This document shows, piece after piece, positions 34,526 to 43,431 of a stretch of DNA of 64,000 nt. The stretch is from Faecalicatena fissicatena (lineage in GTDB: Bacteria; Bacillota; Clostridia; Lachnospirales; Lachnospiraceae). A program made the position numbers and the translations under genes. The notes beneath the pieces are model-generated. The model worked only from the letters and a program-made list of their open reading frames with translations, was not told the origin of the DNA and searched no databases. Numbering within the stretch: position 1 is the first letter of the stretch; every line of letters begins with the position of its first letter. The stretch covers positions 1 through 64,000 of the forward strand of contig LDAQ01000017.1 of assembly GCA_001028025.1 (NCBI GenBank). Reading direction: 5' to 3'.

Positions 34526-35185
34526 ATGAATAAAAAACAACACATTAAAGATCCGGGCAGCGCGATAACACATTTCATAGGGATGCTGATGGCAATCTTC
34601 GCAGCTATTCCATTACTGATAAAAGCCGCACAGGAACCGGGCAGTATTTACGTGGTTTCCCTGGCAATCTACGCAGCCAGCCTGATTTTATTATATGCAG
34701 CCAGCACAACTTATCATACATTTGATTTATCTGAAAAGGTAAATACTATATTAAAGAAGATTGACCATATGATGATCTTTATTCTGATTGCGGGAAGCTA
34801 TACACCGATCTGCCTGCTGGTACTCCCCGGAAAAACCGGCCGGATCCTTCTGACACTTGTCTGGGGCATCGCAATTGTAGGAATCCTGATCAAAGCATTC
34901 TGGGTCTTCTGTCCGAAATGGGTATCTTCCGTTCTGTACATCGGAATGGGATGGACCTGCGTACTGGCCTTCACCCAGATCCTAAACAACATGTCCAGGG
35001 CCGCATTCCTCTGGCTCCTGGCAGGAGGTATCATCTACACAATCGGCGGTATCATCTACGCACTGAAAGTACCGATCTTCGATAACAAACATAAAAACTT
35101 CGGAAGCCATGAAATCTTCCATCTGTTCGTAATGGGGGGGAGCGCCTGCCACTTCGTACTGATGTATGCTTTTTTGCTTCCTTAA
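34526..35185 (+). CDS. Hemolysin III family membrane protein (YqfA-like)
   Basis: A 219-residue, seven-helix protein of the hemolysin III/PAQR (CREST) superfamily. The conserved metal-site residues are visible: ITHFIGM, then AASTTYHTF, IDHMMIFILIAGSYTPI, and the C-terminal SHEIFHLFVMGGSACHF with the HxxxH pair. Despite the name, lytic activity is rare in the family, and a hydrolase-like metal site is thought likely. AGGAGG precedes the ATG. Confidence 0.93.
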   Translation: MNKKQHIKDPGSAITHFIGMLMAIFAAIPLLIKAAQEPGSIYVVSLAIYAASLILLYAASTTYHTFDLSEKVNTILKKIDHMMIFILIAGSYTPICLLVLPGKTGRILLTLVWGIAIVGILIKAFWVFCPKWVSSVLYIGMGWTCVLAFTQILNNMSRAAFLWLLAGGIIYTIGGIIYALKVPIFDNKHKNFGSHEIFHLFVMGGSACHFVLMYAFLLP

Positions 35186-35430
35186 GCAGGATATTATAGG
35201 CTAGTTGGTCCGCCTGTCTGGAATGGGGATTGGATAGCCTTAAATTGCTTGGTGGATAATTGTTCGTAGTTTTCTACCCTATATTATCTGGCTGGCATCT
35301 CACACTGGTGAAAAATGGATATGTGAAATTCAAAAACCTTATAATGCCAATATACTGCATCTCCAGCCAAACACATCCGCCTCTCCCGTTTACGCCCCAC
35401 CTGTGCATTATTTCTGACTTGATGCACCAA

Positions 35431-35679
35431 GCTGCCGGAGCCGGACATAGGGATGGCGGGAAGCGTCTTGGGGGCTGTTAGCTGGAGTTGAGGAAAAAAG
35501 ACGGCAGACAGGGGGGAATATTGTAATTCCGAATTACAATATTCCCTGGACCCAGCACGCAAAGCCATCAAGGCTTTGGGTGATGTGTCCAGGTTCCCCC
35601 TGTCTGCCGTCTTTTTTCCTCTACTCCAGCTTGCAGCCCCCTACCGTTTCCAGCCATCCCTATGTCCGGCTCCGGCAGC
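35431..35679 (-). repeat. Giant palindromic element copy 5
   Basis: Outer arms 35431-35457/35653-35679 pair perfectly over 27 bases. After an internal loop, the inner stem has T-T mismatches at 35479/35632 and 35489/35622, exactly 10 apart (A-A on the sense, minus strand). Its upper part (35490-35515 with 35596-35621) pairs fully. The cap has a plain hairpin 35516-35544 and a motif hairpin 35547-35591; on the minus strand the latter reads ACATCA, stem, TTGATG, stem, GCTGG, a diverged form. It begins eight bases after the stop of the nucleotidyltransferase, same orientation. The rest of the 35186-35686 gap (35186-35430) shows no gene. Confidence 0.9.
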
Positions 35680-35686
35680 GCCCCAC

Positions 35687-36253
35687 CTATTCATACAAAT
35701 ACTGCACCCCCCGTATCCTCTCATGGATAGAGTGAGTGGTGATGTATTCGCTCACCGTCTTAGGCACATACTGCTGCCATTCTTTATCCCCGGCAATCAG
35801 TCTTCTGATCTCATCTCCGGTGATTCCTCTTTCCTCTTTGCTCTTCCGCCATAATATCTCGGTCTCCAGACCCAGTCCCTGGAGGATCTGGCAGCGTTCT
35901 TCATCCCAGTCACTGCAGATGCTCATATAATAAGTTGCGTCTTTAGGCGCATACTGCAGGAGGAGATCGGGGTGGCTGATCGGGAACGGGATGATCTCGT
36001 ACTCTTCACGCTTTACCCCAAAATCAGCAAGGGCTCCCTCTATCATTTCCAGGCGCTCAAAATATGTGAGCGGATTATCTCTCCTTGTTGTTCCGTGCAG
36101 GTCCAAATCGGATGTTGCGGCGAATGATGAAATATCAGAATGTGTGATTCCTATATAGAGCTTTTTACATCTCATTTTTGCCGCCAGTAAATATTCCATA
36201 TGCTTTAAATGAAAGATTTGAAACCTTCCATGTATAACCCCTGTCTCAACCAT
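35687..36253 (-). CDS. NMN/nicotinate-nucleotide adenylyltransferase-like protein
   Basis: A 188-residue single-domain nucleotidyltransferase of the HxGH superfamily. The N-terminal site reads VIHGRFQIFHLKHMEYL, giving an HLKH variant of the HxGH motif after GRFQ as in NadM/NadR. It lacks the canonical C-terminal ISSTxIR signature: RGITGDEIRRLIAG takes its place. Substrate (NMN or another mononucleotide) is inferred. GGAG precedes the ATG. Confidence 0.85.
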   Translation of the reverse strand: MVETGVIHGRFQIFHLKHMEYLLAAKMRCKKLYIGITHSDISSFAATSDLDLHGTTRRDNPLTYFERLEMIEGALADFGVKREEYEIIPFPISHPDLLLQYAPKDATYYMSICSDWDEERCQILQGLGLETEILWRKSKEERGITGDEIRRLIAGDKEWQQYVPKTVSEYITTHSIHERIRGVQYLYE

Positions 36254-36394
36254 TTTTTCCGGCTCCTCTCCCGTATTGTGAGGGTATGGGCGCCGCGCTT
36301 TATTTGCCGGCTCATATCCCGCGTAGTATCAGTATAATACAGTTTTTCCAAGAAAGCAAATATGACTGTCTTGTTATTCTCTCTGAATTACTTT

Positions 36395-37021
36395 CTATAT
36401 TTTATCGATCTTCTTTCTTATCTCCAGCATCGTCTGGTCCAGTTTTCCTATGGTTTCCGAACATTTCTGCAGCTCACTGTCTATCAGCTCCGCTTCACGC
36501 CGTCCTTTTTTATACCGCAGCTGATGGTCCAGGTTGGCCCAATAGTCCATGGCTGCGGTCCGCAGCTGCAATTCTGCCTTCATCCACTGGGTGCCTCCCT
36601 GGAACCCAATCGGTATTTCCATTATAATATGAAGACTCCGGTAGCCCGATGACTTTGGATTTTTTATATAATCCTTCACTTTTACAATCTTGACATCCTT
36701 CTGCTCCGCAAAAATCTCCGCGATACGGTAAATATCATCCATATAAGAACATACTGCCCGCACACCGATCAGATCATTTATTTTTTCCAGTGCATTTGAA
36801 AAGGTTTTATCCAGTCCTTTTTTGTCCATTTTTTTGCAGGTGCTCTCATAAGACTTCATCCGCCCTGTCTTCATCTGGATCACATTGCGGTCCAGCTCCA
36901 TCGACAGCTCAATATTGATGATGTCCAGCTTAGTCAGGAGCAGGCTGATCGCACACTCTCCCTTAACCGTAAAATCACTGTTTACCAAATTCGCTTTCAA
37001 CTTATTATTTTTCTTTTTCAT
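36395..37021 (-). CDS. Small alarmone synthetase (RelA/SpoT domain)
   Basis: A 208-residue stand-alone (p)ppGpp synthetase domain with no HD hydrolase, TGS or ACT domain. Motifs are IGVRAVCSYMDDIYRIAEIF, KNPKSSGYRSLHIIMEIPIG (the GYRSLH nucleotide site), AELQLRTAAMDYWANLDHQLRYKK (Glu for magnesium). It resembles RelP/RelQ (YwaC/YjbM) proteins, which are regulated at transcription or by oligomerisation rather than by ribosomes. Confidence 0.93.
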   Translation of the reverse strand: MKKKNNKLKANLVNSDFTVKGECAISLLLTKLDIINIELSMELDRNVIQMKTGRMKSYESTCKKMDKKGLDKTFSNALEKINDLIGVRAVCSYMDDIYRIAEIFAEQKDVKIVKVKDYIKNPKSSGYRSLHIIMEIPIGFQGGTQWMKAELQLRTAAMDYWANLDHQLRYKKGRREAELIDSELQKCSETIGKLDQTMLEIRKKIDKI

Positions 37022-37161
37022 TCATACAATACTTCTCTCTGTTAATATTTCATATTTTGCAGCACAATGGAGTCTTTTACTAATATATGTTAACAGCCGT
37101 CGGAACATACCACTAGCGTACGATTGTTACCATTACGTTAAACTCCTGTAAACAGAAAGAA

Positions 37162-37188
37162 GAGCAAAGGGGTCTGACCCCTTTGCTC
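37162..37188. repeat. 27-base palindrome, copy 2, at the glycosylase stop
   Basis: Perfect dyad with the same 21-base core as 6816-6842 (arms here GAGCAAAGGGGTC). It overlaps the stop codon of the glycosylase gene. On the minus strand CTTCTTTCTGTTT follows, so here it may act as the operon's terminator. Confidence 0.75.
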
Positions 37189-37687
37189 AAAAAATAAACT
37201 TTTTTATTTCTCCCCAGCTTTCCATCAACCGGTCTACTGAGTAGGCAGCGTTTGCCGGGCTGGTGGACGGAAGACCGGTTATTGCTCTGCCTGTCTTTAC
37301 CTTGCTGTACTTTTCATATAATTTTTTTGCAGTCCCTCCGTTGGCATAGATCTCAGTAATGCTGCAATTGTCCAGTATCCGGGACAGGTCAGCCGGCACG
37401 ACGTTTCGAATGCTGCTGTCGCTGGATCCCTGGATTTCACAGCTGGCGATGACATCCCAGATTGCAATGCCATGCCCCAGCAGTATCTTTTTCTTTTCTT
37501 CAATTGTCTCCGGTACATCGCTCTCGGTTAAACGTGCCATGATCTTCCAGAAACGGTTCTGTGGGTGTCCGTAGTAAAACTGATTCTCCCGGGACTTTAC
37601 GGAGGGGAAGGTGCCAAGTATCAGCACCCTGGAATGCCCGTCGAATACGGGCTCAAACTCGTGGGTTACCTGTTCTGCACTGCTCAT
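37187..37687 (-). CDS. DNA-deoxyinosine glycosylase (uracil-DNA glycosylase family 6)
   Basis: A 166-residue base-excision repair enzyme. The motif LILGTFPSVKSRENQFYYGHPQNRFWK is diagnostic of hypoxanthine-DNA glycosylases; GLPSTSPANA near the C-terminus is the second active-site loop. It removes deamination products such as deoxyinosine. Its start overlaps the flavodoxin stop (ATGA), so it is the last gene of the ZTP-riboswitch-controlled pfl operon. Confidence 0.92.
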   Translation of the reverse strand: MSSAEQVTHEFEPVFDGHSRVLILGTFPSVKSRENQFYYGHPQNRFWKIMARLTESDVPETIEEKKKILLGHGIAIWDVIASCEIQGSSDSSIRNVVPADLSRILDNCSITEIYANGGTAKKLYEKYSKVKTGRAITGLPSTSPANAAYSVDRLMESWGEIKKFIF

Positions 37688-38181
37688 AGCTTCTTCAGAC
37701 CTTCTTCCAGTTCCTGTAAATCGCCGCTGTCGGGATGGGGCAGTGCTTTTTCAAAGTTAGCCAGCATGGCCTTGATCCGTTCATCCGCCGGATTCTGCTC
37801 CAGCATAGCCTCATAGCGATGCTTTACGCCTTCCTGCATCCTGCCCTGACACATGAATGTTCCCTTAACGGTACAGCTTTCCGGTATATATGCTTCTACT
37901 CTGCCCAAAATCTGTTCAAAGTATTCCTGCATCCCCCCAAAGCCCGCCGTGCCGAACAGAAATACGTCTTTGTCTTTAAGCCCTTCAAGAAATGTCCTCA
38001 TGCTCTCGCTGCAGCTGCCTTTGTCTGTCCAGAATCCCGCAAATATCATATCTGCCTGTGCAGGAGCCTCAGCAGGGCTGCCAAAATAACTGCATTCACC
38101 GTTTTCCATGCACTCTTTTATCTTCTCAGCCAGCAGTTTCGTATTGCCGGTTACACTGTCAAATACGATCTCATATGTCAT
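37684..38181 (-). CDS. Flavodoxin family protein
   Basis: A 165-residue flavodoxin-like protein. The FMN phosphate loop is FDSVTGNTKLLAE, and GFWTDKGSCSESMRTFL and LFGTAGFGG are the following flavin-contact loops. The ATG at 38181 is preferred over 38214. It resembles the BilS-type flavodoxins found beside bilirubin reductase, but no BilR-like gene is here. Lying between pflB and the glycosylase it could supply electrons, for instance to the (absent) PFL-activating enzyme; that is inference. Confidence 0.88.
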   Translation of the reverse strand: MTYEIVFDSVTGNTKLLAEKIKECMENGECSYFGSPAEAPAQADMIFAGFWTDKGSCSESMRTFLEGLKDKDVFLFGTAGFGGMQEYFEQILGRVEAYIPESCTVKGTFMCQGRMQEGVKHRYEAMLEQNPADERIKAMLANFEKALPHPDSGDLQELEEGLKKL

Positions 38182-38210
38182 ATTAATCCCTTCTTTTCTT
38201 TGTTTTAATT

Positions 38211-40451
38211 TCAAATCTTTTCGTGGAAAGTCCTCATAATTACTTCCTTCTGCTGCTCCCTGGACAGCTTGTGGAAGTTCACCGCATACCCGGAAACGCG
38301 GATTGTCAAATTCGGGTATTTTGCCGGATTCTCATATGCCTCCATCAGCATGGCACGGTTAATCACATTTACATTAATATGGTGTGCCATCTGTCTGAAA
38401 TATCCGTCCAGTATGTTCACCAGGTTTTCACGGCGCTCTTCTTCTGTCTTGCCCAGCGTATCCGGAGTAATGGAAAATGTATTGGAGATTCCGTCACGGC
38501 AATCCTCATAAGAAAGCTTGGCTACCGAATTCAGAGAAGCCAGCGCACCGTTTTTCTCCCGGTTGTGCATCGGATTTGCGCCAGGTGCAAATGGTTCTTT
38601 TGCCTTGCGTCCATCCGGAGTCGCTCCGGTCTTCTTCCCGTACATTACATTGGATGTGATTGTCAGTACAGACAGCGTATGCACTGCATTGCGGTATGTT
38701 TTCGTCTTCTTAAGCTCCGCGGACATATCTGCCAGGATTTTTTTAGCAATCTCATCTACCCTGTCATCATCATTTCCATAGGTAGGAAATTCCCCTTCTG
38801 TTTCAAAATCTACAATATACCCATTCTCATCTCTTACTGCTTTCACTTTGGCAAATTTGATCGCACTCAGAGAATCTGCAAGTACAGACAGACCGGCAAC
38901 TCCGCACGCCATGAAACGCTCAACCTCTGTATCATGTAGCGCCATCTGCGTCTTCTCATAGGCATACTTATCATGCATATAGTGGATCACATTTAAGGTG
39001 TTGATATAGAGGCGGCAGATCCATTCTCTGTACTTTTCAAACCGCTGCATGACAACATCATAGTCCAGTATATCCCCTTCGTATACCGGCATCTCCGGTC
39101 CTGCAGCAAATTTAGAATACGTGTCATATCCGCCGTTGAGTGCCAGCAGAAGAAGCTTCGGCAGGTTGCACCTTGCCCCAAAAAACTGCATCTGCTTTCC
39201 AATCTTCATGGCAGATACACAGCAGGCAATCCCATAATCATCTCCGTATACCGGTCTCATCAGATCATCGTTCTCATATTGGATCGCATCCGTATCGATG
39301 GATGCCTTTGCACAGAAATCTTTGAATCCCTGGGGAAGCTTGTCAGACCACAGCACAGTCAGGTTCGGCTCCGGTGCAGGTCCAAGATTGTACAGTGTAT
39401 TCAGGAAACGGAAGCTGTTCTTTGTCACAAGCGTGCGGCCCTGCTCATCCATGCCGCCGATAGATTCAGTGATCCACATCGGATCTCCGCCGAACAATTC
39501 ATTATAATCCGGGGTACGAAGATGCCTTGCCATACGCAGTTTCATCACAAAGTCATCAACCAGCTCCTGAGCATGCACCTCATCGAGCATACCCGCTTCA
39601 ATGTCCCTCTGAATATAAATATCCAGAAAACTGCTTGTCCGGCCAAGTGACATGGCCGCACCGTTCTGCTCCTTAATGGCTGCCAGATATGCAAAATAGG
39701 TCCACTGGACTGCTTCTCTGGCATTATGTGCAGGTTCAGAAATATCATAACCATACATCTCTGCCATTTCCTTCATCTTTTTCAGGAAATTAATCTGCTG
39801 GAACACCTCTTCAGACAGACGGATGGACTCAACATCAAAGTCTCCCTCGCCGATTCTTTGCTTATCGTTCTGTTTCTCTTCAATCAGAATATCCACACCG
39901 TACAGGGCTACCCTGCGGTAATCCCCGATAATCCGGCCTCTTCCGTAGGCATCCGGAAGCCCCGTCAGTATCCCTGCATGCCGCACTTTCCGCATCTCTT
40001 CTGTATACACACGGAAAACACCGTCATTATGGGTTGTCCGGTACTGGAACTCCTGCTCAATCTTGTCAGAAAGCTCATACCCATACGCCTTGCAGGCCTT
40101 TCTCGCCATATTGATGCCGCCGAAAGGATTCACCCCTCTTTTTAACGGACGGTTTGTCTGCAGTCCGACAATCAGTTCCTCTTCCTTATCCAGATAGCCC
40201 GGCTGATATGCGGTCAGCGACGATACCGACTGCGTATCAATGTCCAGCACTCCGCCAAAATCCTGCTCCAGTTTTAAAAGACTGTTCAGGCGCTCCATCA
40301 GGCGGTCTGTCCTCTCCGTTTTAGTTTCCAGGAACTCGTCCGTGCCCTCATAAGGCGTCACATTCTTCTGAATAAAGTCCCTGACATTAATCTCTTTTTG
40401 CCAATCTCCCGCTGCAAATCCATTCCATTGCTCAAAATTTTTCTGTTCCAT
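38211..40451 (-). CDS. pflB: Formate C-acetyltransferase (pyruvate formate-lyase)
   Basis: A 746-residue glycyl-radical enzyme converting pyruvate and CoA to acetyl-CoA and formate. The catalytic cysteine pair is in [13 protein letters not shown] (about residue 411), and the radical glycine in [10 protein letters not shown] (about residue 720). Length and both ends match true PFL. The ATG at 40451, eight bases after GGAGG, is preferred to the GTG at 40466. No activating enzyme gene is adjacent. Expression is controlled by the ZTP riboswitch upstream. Confidence 0.97.
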   Translation of the reverse strand: MEQKNFEQWNGFAAGDWQKEINVRDFIQKNVTPYEGTDEFLETKTERTDRLMERLNSLLKLEQDFGGVLDIDTQSVSSLTAYQPGYLDKEEELIVGLQTNRPLKRGVNPFGGINMARKACKAYGYELSDKIEQEFQYRTTHNDGVFRVYTEEMRKVRHAGILTGLPDAYGRGRIIGDYRRVALYGVDILIEEKQNDKQRIGEGDFDVESIRLSEEVFQQINFLKKMKEMAEMYGYDISEPAHNAREAVQWTYFAYLAAIKEQNGAAMSLGRTSSFLDIYIQRDIEAGMLDEVHAQELVDDFVMKLRMARHLRTPDYNELFGGDPMWITESIGGMDEQGRTLVTKNSFRFLNTLYNLGPAPEPNLTVLWSDKLPQGFKDFCAKASIDTDAIQYENDDLMRPVYGDDYGIACCVSAMKIGKQMQFFGARCNLPKLLLLALNGGYDTYSKFAAGPEMPVYEGDILDYDVVMQRFEKYREWICRLYINTLNVIHYMHDKYAYEKTQMALHDTEVERFMACGVAGLSVLADSLSAIKFAKVKAVRDENGYIVDFETEGEFPTYGNDDDRVDEIAKKILADMSAELKKTKTYRNAVHTLSVLTITSNVMYGKKTGATPDGRKAKEPFAPGANPMHNREKNGALASLNSVAKLSYEDCRDGISNTFSITPDTLGKTEEERRENLVNILDGYFRQMAHHINVNVINRAMLMEAYENPAKYPNLTIRVSGYAVNFHKLSREQQKEVIMRTFHEKI

Positions 40452-40497
40452 GACATTATCCTCCACTTAATCACAGATTGTGGCTGTTCAACATTTT

Positions 40498-40533
40498 CAT
40501 ACGGACTGTGCAATAAATGCACAGCCCTGTATG
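40498..40533 (-). other. Leader hairpin upstream of pflB
   Basis: CATAC...GTATG with inner CTGTGCA...TGCACAG forms a stable hairpin without a T-run, about 46 bases before the pflB start and downstream of the riboswitch terminator. It may protect or process the read-through mRNA. Confidence 0.6.
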
Positions 40534-40642
40534 AAACAATTACCACAGGCCATTAAATTTCTCCCAATCATCCCGCTGCCTTTCTCATTTAACATCATAT
40601 TCCAGATAAACATTCCCAGAATCTGCACATATATGTGAAAAC

Positions 40643-40740
40643 AAAAAAGGCAGCCCAAATCATTGAGCTGCCCAGACGGTCGGCGTTCTATTCTATGCTC
40701 CCATGTGGTATACTCCACTTTTCCGTCAGTCACATAGAAC
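40643..40740 (-). promoter_or_regulatory. ZTP (pfl-type) riboswitch with terminator
   Basis: The minus strand has the pfl-motif layout. P1 is formed by TTCTATG (40733-40739) with CATAGAA. Between its arms lie TGACTGACGG, a GTGG/CCAC stem and GGGAG. The conserved CGCCGACCGTCTGGGCA then ends at 40669, differing by one base from my recollection of the CCGCCTGGGC signature. Its last bases GGGCAGC begin a terminator hairpin (GGCAGC/GCTGCC, 40649-40672) followed by TTTTTT (40643-40648). ZTP or ZMP, which rises when 10-formyl-tetrahydrofolate is short, should favour read-through into pflB. Confidence 0.95.
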
Positions 40741-40783
40741 ATTTCAGTTCTCCACGAAGCCTGAATACTTATGTCGTACTCTC

Positions 40784-40813
40784 AGTATAAACACAAAACC
40801 ATCAAAAATGCAA
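40784..40813 (-). promoter_or_regulatory. Promoter of the pfl operon
   Basis: Minus strand TTGCAT (40808-40813), an 18-base spacer and TATACT (40784-40789), about 40 bases upstream of the riboswitch P1. The leader to pflB is about 325 bases. The 40452-40883 gap thus holds promoter, riboswitch and leader hairpin and no gene. Confidence 0.7.
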
Positions 40814-40883
40814 GAAATTTTTTAATTTAGAACAATTAGAAGAACAGTTAAAACTATGTCAAAACAAAAATATAATCCTGCCA

Positions 40884-41672
40884 TTAAGGACGAAGTCCCA
40901 AACCACCCTCAAGAGTGATCGTCTCTCCTGACATATATTTAAAATCAGGTGATCCCAGATGTACACATATTCTTCCGATGTCCTTCTCCGGATCTCCGAA
41001 GCGCCCCATCGGAATGGCTTTCAGATTCTTCTCGTACGCTTCCGGATATGCCTCTTTAAAATTCTCAAGCTGTGCAGTCAGTGCCAGAGGGCAAACTACA
41101 TTGACATTGATGTTGTCCTTGCCCCATTCTGTAGCTGCAACACGGGAGATGCCTCGGATACCCTCTTTTGCCGCTGCATAGGAGCTTTGTCCTGCATTCC
41201 CAAACAGACCTGCGCCGGACGCAAAGTTGATGACTGACCCCTGTGACTCTTTCAGATAAGGATAGCAGGCTCTCATATAATAAAACGTTGCATACAGTCC
41301 GGAATAAATACCCAGATCAAAGTGATCCTTCATATGCATGGAAAGCGGGATGCCGGATGCGGAAGCCTGTGCATTGTTGATCAGGACATCAATTCTGCCG
41401 AATGTATCAACTGTTTTTTGAACCACTTCTTTGATCTTCTCCTCGGATTCCTCGTCCGGTGTTACGTCCGCAGTAAGCGGCAGAACTTTGATTCCGTAAA
41501 GACGCTCCAGCTCTTCCTTTGCATCCAGCAGTTTTTGTTCGTTTCTGCCGGTCAATACCAGATTCGCACCTTCTTTTGCGTATGCAACAGCAATTCCGTA
41601 CCCAATTGATTTTGCCTTGCCCCCACCTGTAATAATCGCGACTTTTCCATCAAAAATCCCCAATTTCAACAT
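40884..41672 (-). CDS. Short-chain dehydrogenase/reductase
   Basis: A classical SDR of 259-262 residues. The nucleotide-binding motif is ITGGGKAKSIGYGIA, NNAQAS replaces NNAG, and the catalytic Ser and YxxxK are in VINFASGAG and SSYAAAKEG. It ends SGETITLEGGLGLRP. The ATG at 41672 directly abuts the ribosome site AAAGGAG, so translation may really start at the in-frame TTG at 41663, nine bases away. Substrate unknown; FabG-like or steroid dehydrogenases are close relatives. It stands alone behind a strong promoter. Confidence 0.92.
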   Translation of the reverse strand: MLKLGIFDGKVAIITGGGKAKSIGYGIAVAYAKEGANLVLTGRNEQKLLDAKEELERLYGIKVLPLTADVTPDEESEEKIKEVVQKTVDTFGRIDVLINNAQASASGIPLSMHMKDHFDLGIYSGLYATFYYMRACYPYLKESQGSVINFASGAGLFGNAGQSSYAAAKEGIRGISRVAATEWGKDNINVNVVCPLALTAQLENFKEAYPEAYEKNLKAIPMGRFGDPEKDIGRICVHLGSPDFKYMSGETITLEGGLGLRP

Positions 41673-41705
41673 CTCCTTTTGTTTGTTAATTTTTTATCTA
41701 TCTCT

Positions 41706-41734
41706 ATAATATTCGTTCGTTAAATAAATGTCAA
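41706..41734 (-). promoter_or_regulatory. Promoter of the SDR gene
   Basis: Minus strand TTGACA (41729-41734), a 17-base spacer and TATTAT (41706-41711). The spacer carries the direct repeat ACGAACGAA, a possible regulator site. Confidence 0.75.
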
Positions 41735-41797
41735 GCCGAATATTCAGATTTTTAAAAAATCCAAAAAGAAAAATCTTTCATCTTTTTATAGTCCCGA

Positions 41798-42442
41798 TTA
41801 TGCGGAATGTAGCGCATCCTGCGTAAGAATTCTACTGATATCTCCAGGGGCCTTCAGACGGTATACTGAAGGAATTTTTTCTACCTCGTGAGCCCCCCAC
41901 AAAGCCAGTGCACCGTCCGCCCCTGCTGCTTTCGCACATGCCATATCATAAGAGGAATCACCCACATACAGCGCGCGGGACGGCGCAATCTGCATTTTAT
42001 CCAGCGCCGCAAGGATTGGCTCCGGGGCCGGTTTGTGTTTTTTTGTGTCATCCGCGCAGATAATCACTTCAAAATTTCGAATGAAGTCATATCTCTCTAC
42101 ACTCTTTTTAAATTCGTCCCTTGTTCTTGAAGTAACGATTCCCAGCCTAAGTCCTGCATCCTTCAGATCCTGAAGTATTTCCCCCATTCCCTCAAATGGT
42201 TTCTGAAGAAATTCATATCTGTCACAGTAGCCCAGCCACATCTCCATGGCTTTATCCGATTCCCTGATTTCCAGCAGCTCTATAGCCCTCGCCCCCGGGA
42301 TCCCCAGCGCAAAATATAGTTCCTCATATGCATACATCTGCCCTTTGATCCGTAGCAGCATATGCTGCAGCGACAGCAGAATCGTTTTTTCTGTATCAAT
42401 TAAAGTCCCGTCCACATCAAAAATTACTGTATCATATTTCAA
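41798..42442 (-). CDS. HAD-superfamily hydrolase (phosphoglycolate phosphatase-like)
   Basis: A 214-residue haloacid-dehalogenase phosphatase, subfamily IA. Motif 1 is VIFDVDGTLIDTE, motif 2 is GIVTSRT, motif 3 Lys is in HKPAPEPIL and motif 4 is YVGDSSYDMACAKAAG. I favour the TTG at 42442, ten bases after AGGAGG, because the ATG at 42472 lies upstream of that site. It is divergent from the DeoR-family gene and shares its control region. Substrate unknown. Confidence 0.92.
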   Translation of the reverse strand: MKYDTVIFDVDGTLIDTEKTILLSLQHMLLRIKGQMYAYEELYFALGIPGARAIELLEIRESDKAMEMWLGYCDRYEFLQKPFEGMGEILQDLKDAGLRLGIVTSRTRDEFKKSVERYDFIRNFEVIICADDTKKHKPAPEPILAALDKMQIAPSRALYVGDSSYDMACAKAAGADGALALWGAHEVEKIPSVYRLKAPGDISRILTQDALHSA

Positions 42443-42501
42443 GTTTCCTGTACCTCCTGCCTTGTATTTCATTTATTACAGGTTTATAATAACACATATA
42501 G

Positions 42502-42519
42502 AAACATTCATTAATGTTT
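42502..42519. promoter_or_regulatory. Dyad operator between the HAD and DeoR genes
   Basis: AAACATT-N4-AATGTTT is a perfect 7+7 inverted repeat in the divergent intergenic region, a plausible site for the DeoR-family protein encoded beside it. Confidence 0.6.
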
Positions 42520-42562
42520 GTTTATGTTCTTTTCAAATAAATATTAAAGGAGAATTTGTGCT

Positions 42563-43360
42563 ATGGATCATCAGAACGAACCAGATCAAACAGAATCATA
42601 TCTTGATGGAATCAGCAGACGCCAGAAGATCCTGCAGATACTTGAAGAAAATGGGGAGGTTTCCGTTAACGCTCTGGCCCAGGAATTTGCCGTATCCCCC
42701 ATGACCATCCGGAGGGACCTCCACTTCTTCGCCAGACAGGGAATCCTGGAGACGCACTACGGCGGCGCCCATCTTAGCAAAAACAGAGCCGTGGTTCCTA
42801 ATTTTTCTTCCCGAAACGAAAAAATGATGCAGTATAAACTGGCAATCGGAAAAAAAGCCGCCAGCTTTATCAAAGAAGGCGACACAATTTTCCTGGATTC
42901 GGGTACTACTACCATCCAGCTTATAAAATATTTTCCTGACGTCCATGCCACTTTGATCACTAACTCCCTCTCCGCCATTCAGCAGCTCAGTACGAATCGG
43001 AAGATCCGGCTCATTGTGGCTCCCGGAACTTATCAGGAGCAGATTGGCGGTACTCTTGATCTTTCAACTATAGAATTCTGCAGGCACTATCACGTGGATA
43101 AAAGCTTTGTGGGCACCCTGTTCTGTTCGCTGGATTTCGGCATCACAACAACGGATGAACTGGATGCTGCTCTGAAAAAAACCTTCTGTGCGCAGAGCAC
43201 ATGCTCCTTTCTCATGGCGGACCACACAAAGTTTTCAGGAAACAGCTTTGTCAAGTATGGCGAGCTGTCCGATTTTGACTACATTCTAACTGATGACGAA
43301 CTGGACACCGACAGAAAGGAAAAGTTAGAAAAGATAAATTCCGGGTTAATACTCTGCTGA
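42563..43360 (+). CDS. DeoR/GlpR-family transcriptional regulator
   Basis: A 265-residue repressor. The N-terminal winged helix (ISRRQKILQILEENGEVSVN, then VSPMTIRRDLHFFARQGILE) is followed by the sugar-phosphate sensor domain with FLDSGTTTIQL, LITNSLSAI and DHTKFSGNSFV. Such proteins sense phosphorylated sugars and repress sugar-use genes. The neighbouring HAD phosphatase is the obvious target candidate; no other sugar gene is adjacent. Confidence 0.94.
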   Translation: MDHQNEPDQTESYLDGISRRQKILQILEENGEVSVNALAQEFAVSPMTIRRDLHFFARQGILETHYGGAHLSKNRAVVPNFSSRNEKMMQYKLAIGKKAASFIKEGDTIFLDSGTTTIQLIKYFPDVHATLITNSLSAIQQLSTNRKIRLIVAPGTYQEQIGGTLDLSTIEFCRHYHVDKSFVGTLFCSLDFGITTTDELDAALKKTFCAQSTCSFLMADHTKFSGNSFVKYGELSDFDYILTDDELDTDRKEKLEKINSGLILC

Positions 43361-43366
43361 TATAAA

Positions 43367-43387
43367 CCGGACAGTTTTAGGGTCCGG
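43367..43387. terminator. Hairpin between convergent DeoR and Nudix genes
   Basis: CCGGAC (43367-43372) pairs with GTCCGG (43382-43387), followed by further GCCGC...GCGGC pairing to about 43433. T-runs are poor, so it is a weak terminator candidate. Confidence 0.5.
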
Positions 43388-43431
43388 CTTAATCAGCCGC
43401 CGCTTCTTTTGCAGCAGACGGATTCAGCGGC

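Noticed and set aside
37684..38181. Bilirubin reductase partner BilS
   Set aside because: The flavodoxin resembles BilS-type proteins, but no BilR-like reductase lies nearby and the gene is in the pfl operon, so the specific name is not used.
40497..40742. An 81-residue minus-strand frame upstream of pflB
   Set aside because: It lies exactly over the ZTP riboswitch, its terminator and the leader hairpin, which explain the sequence better than coding does.
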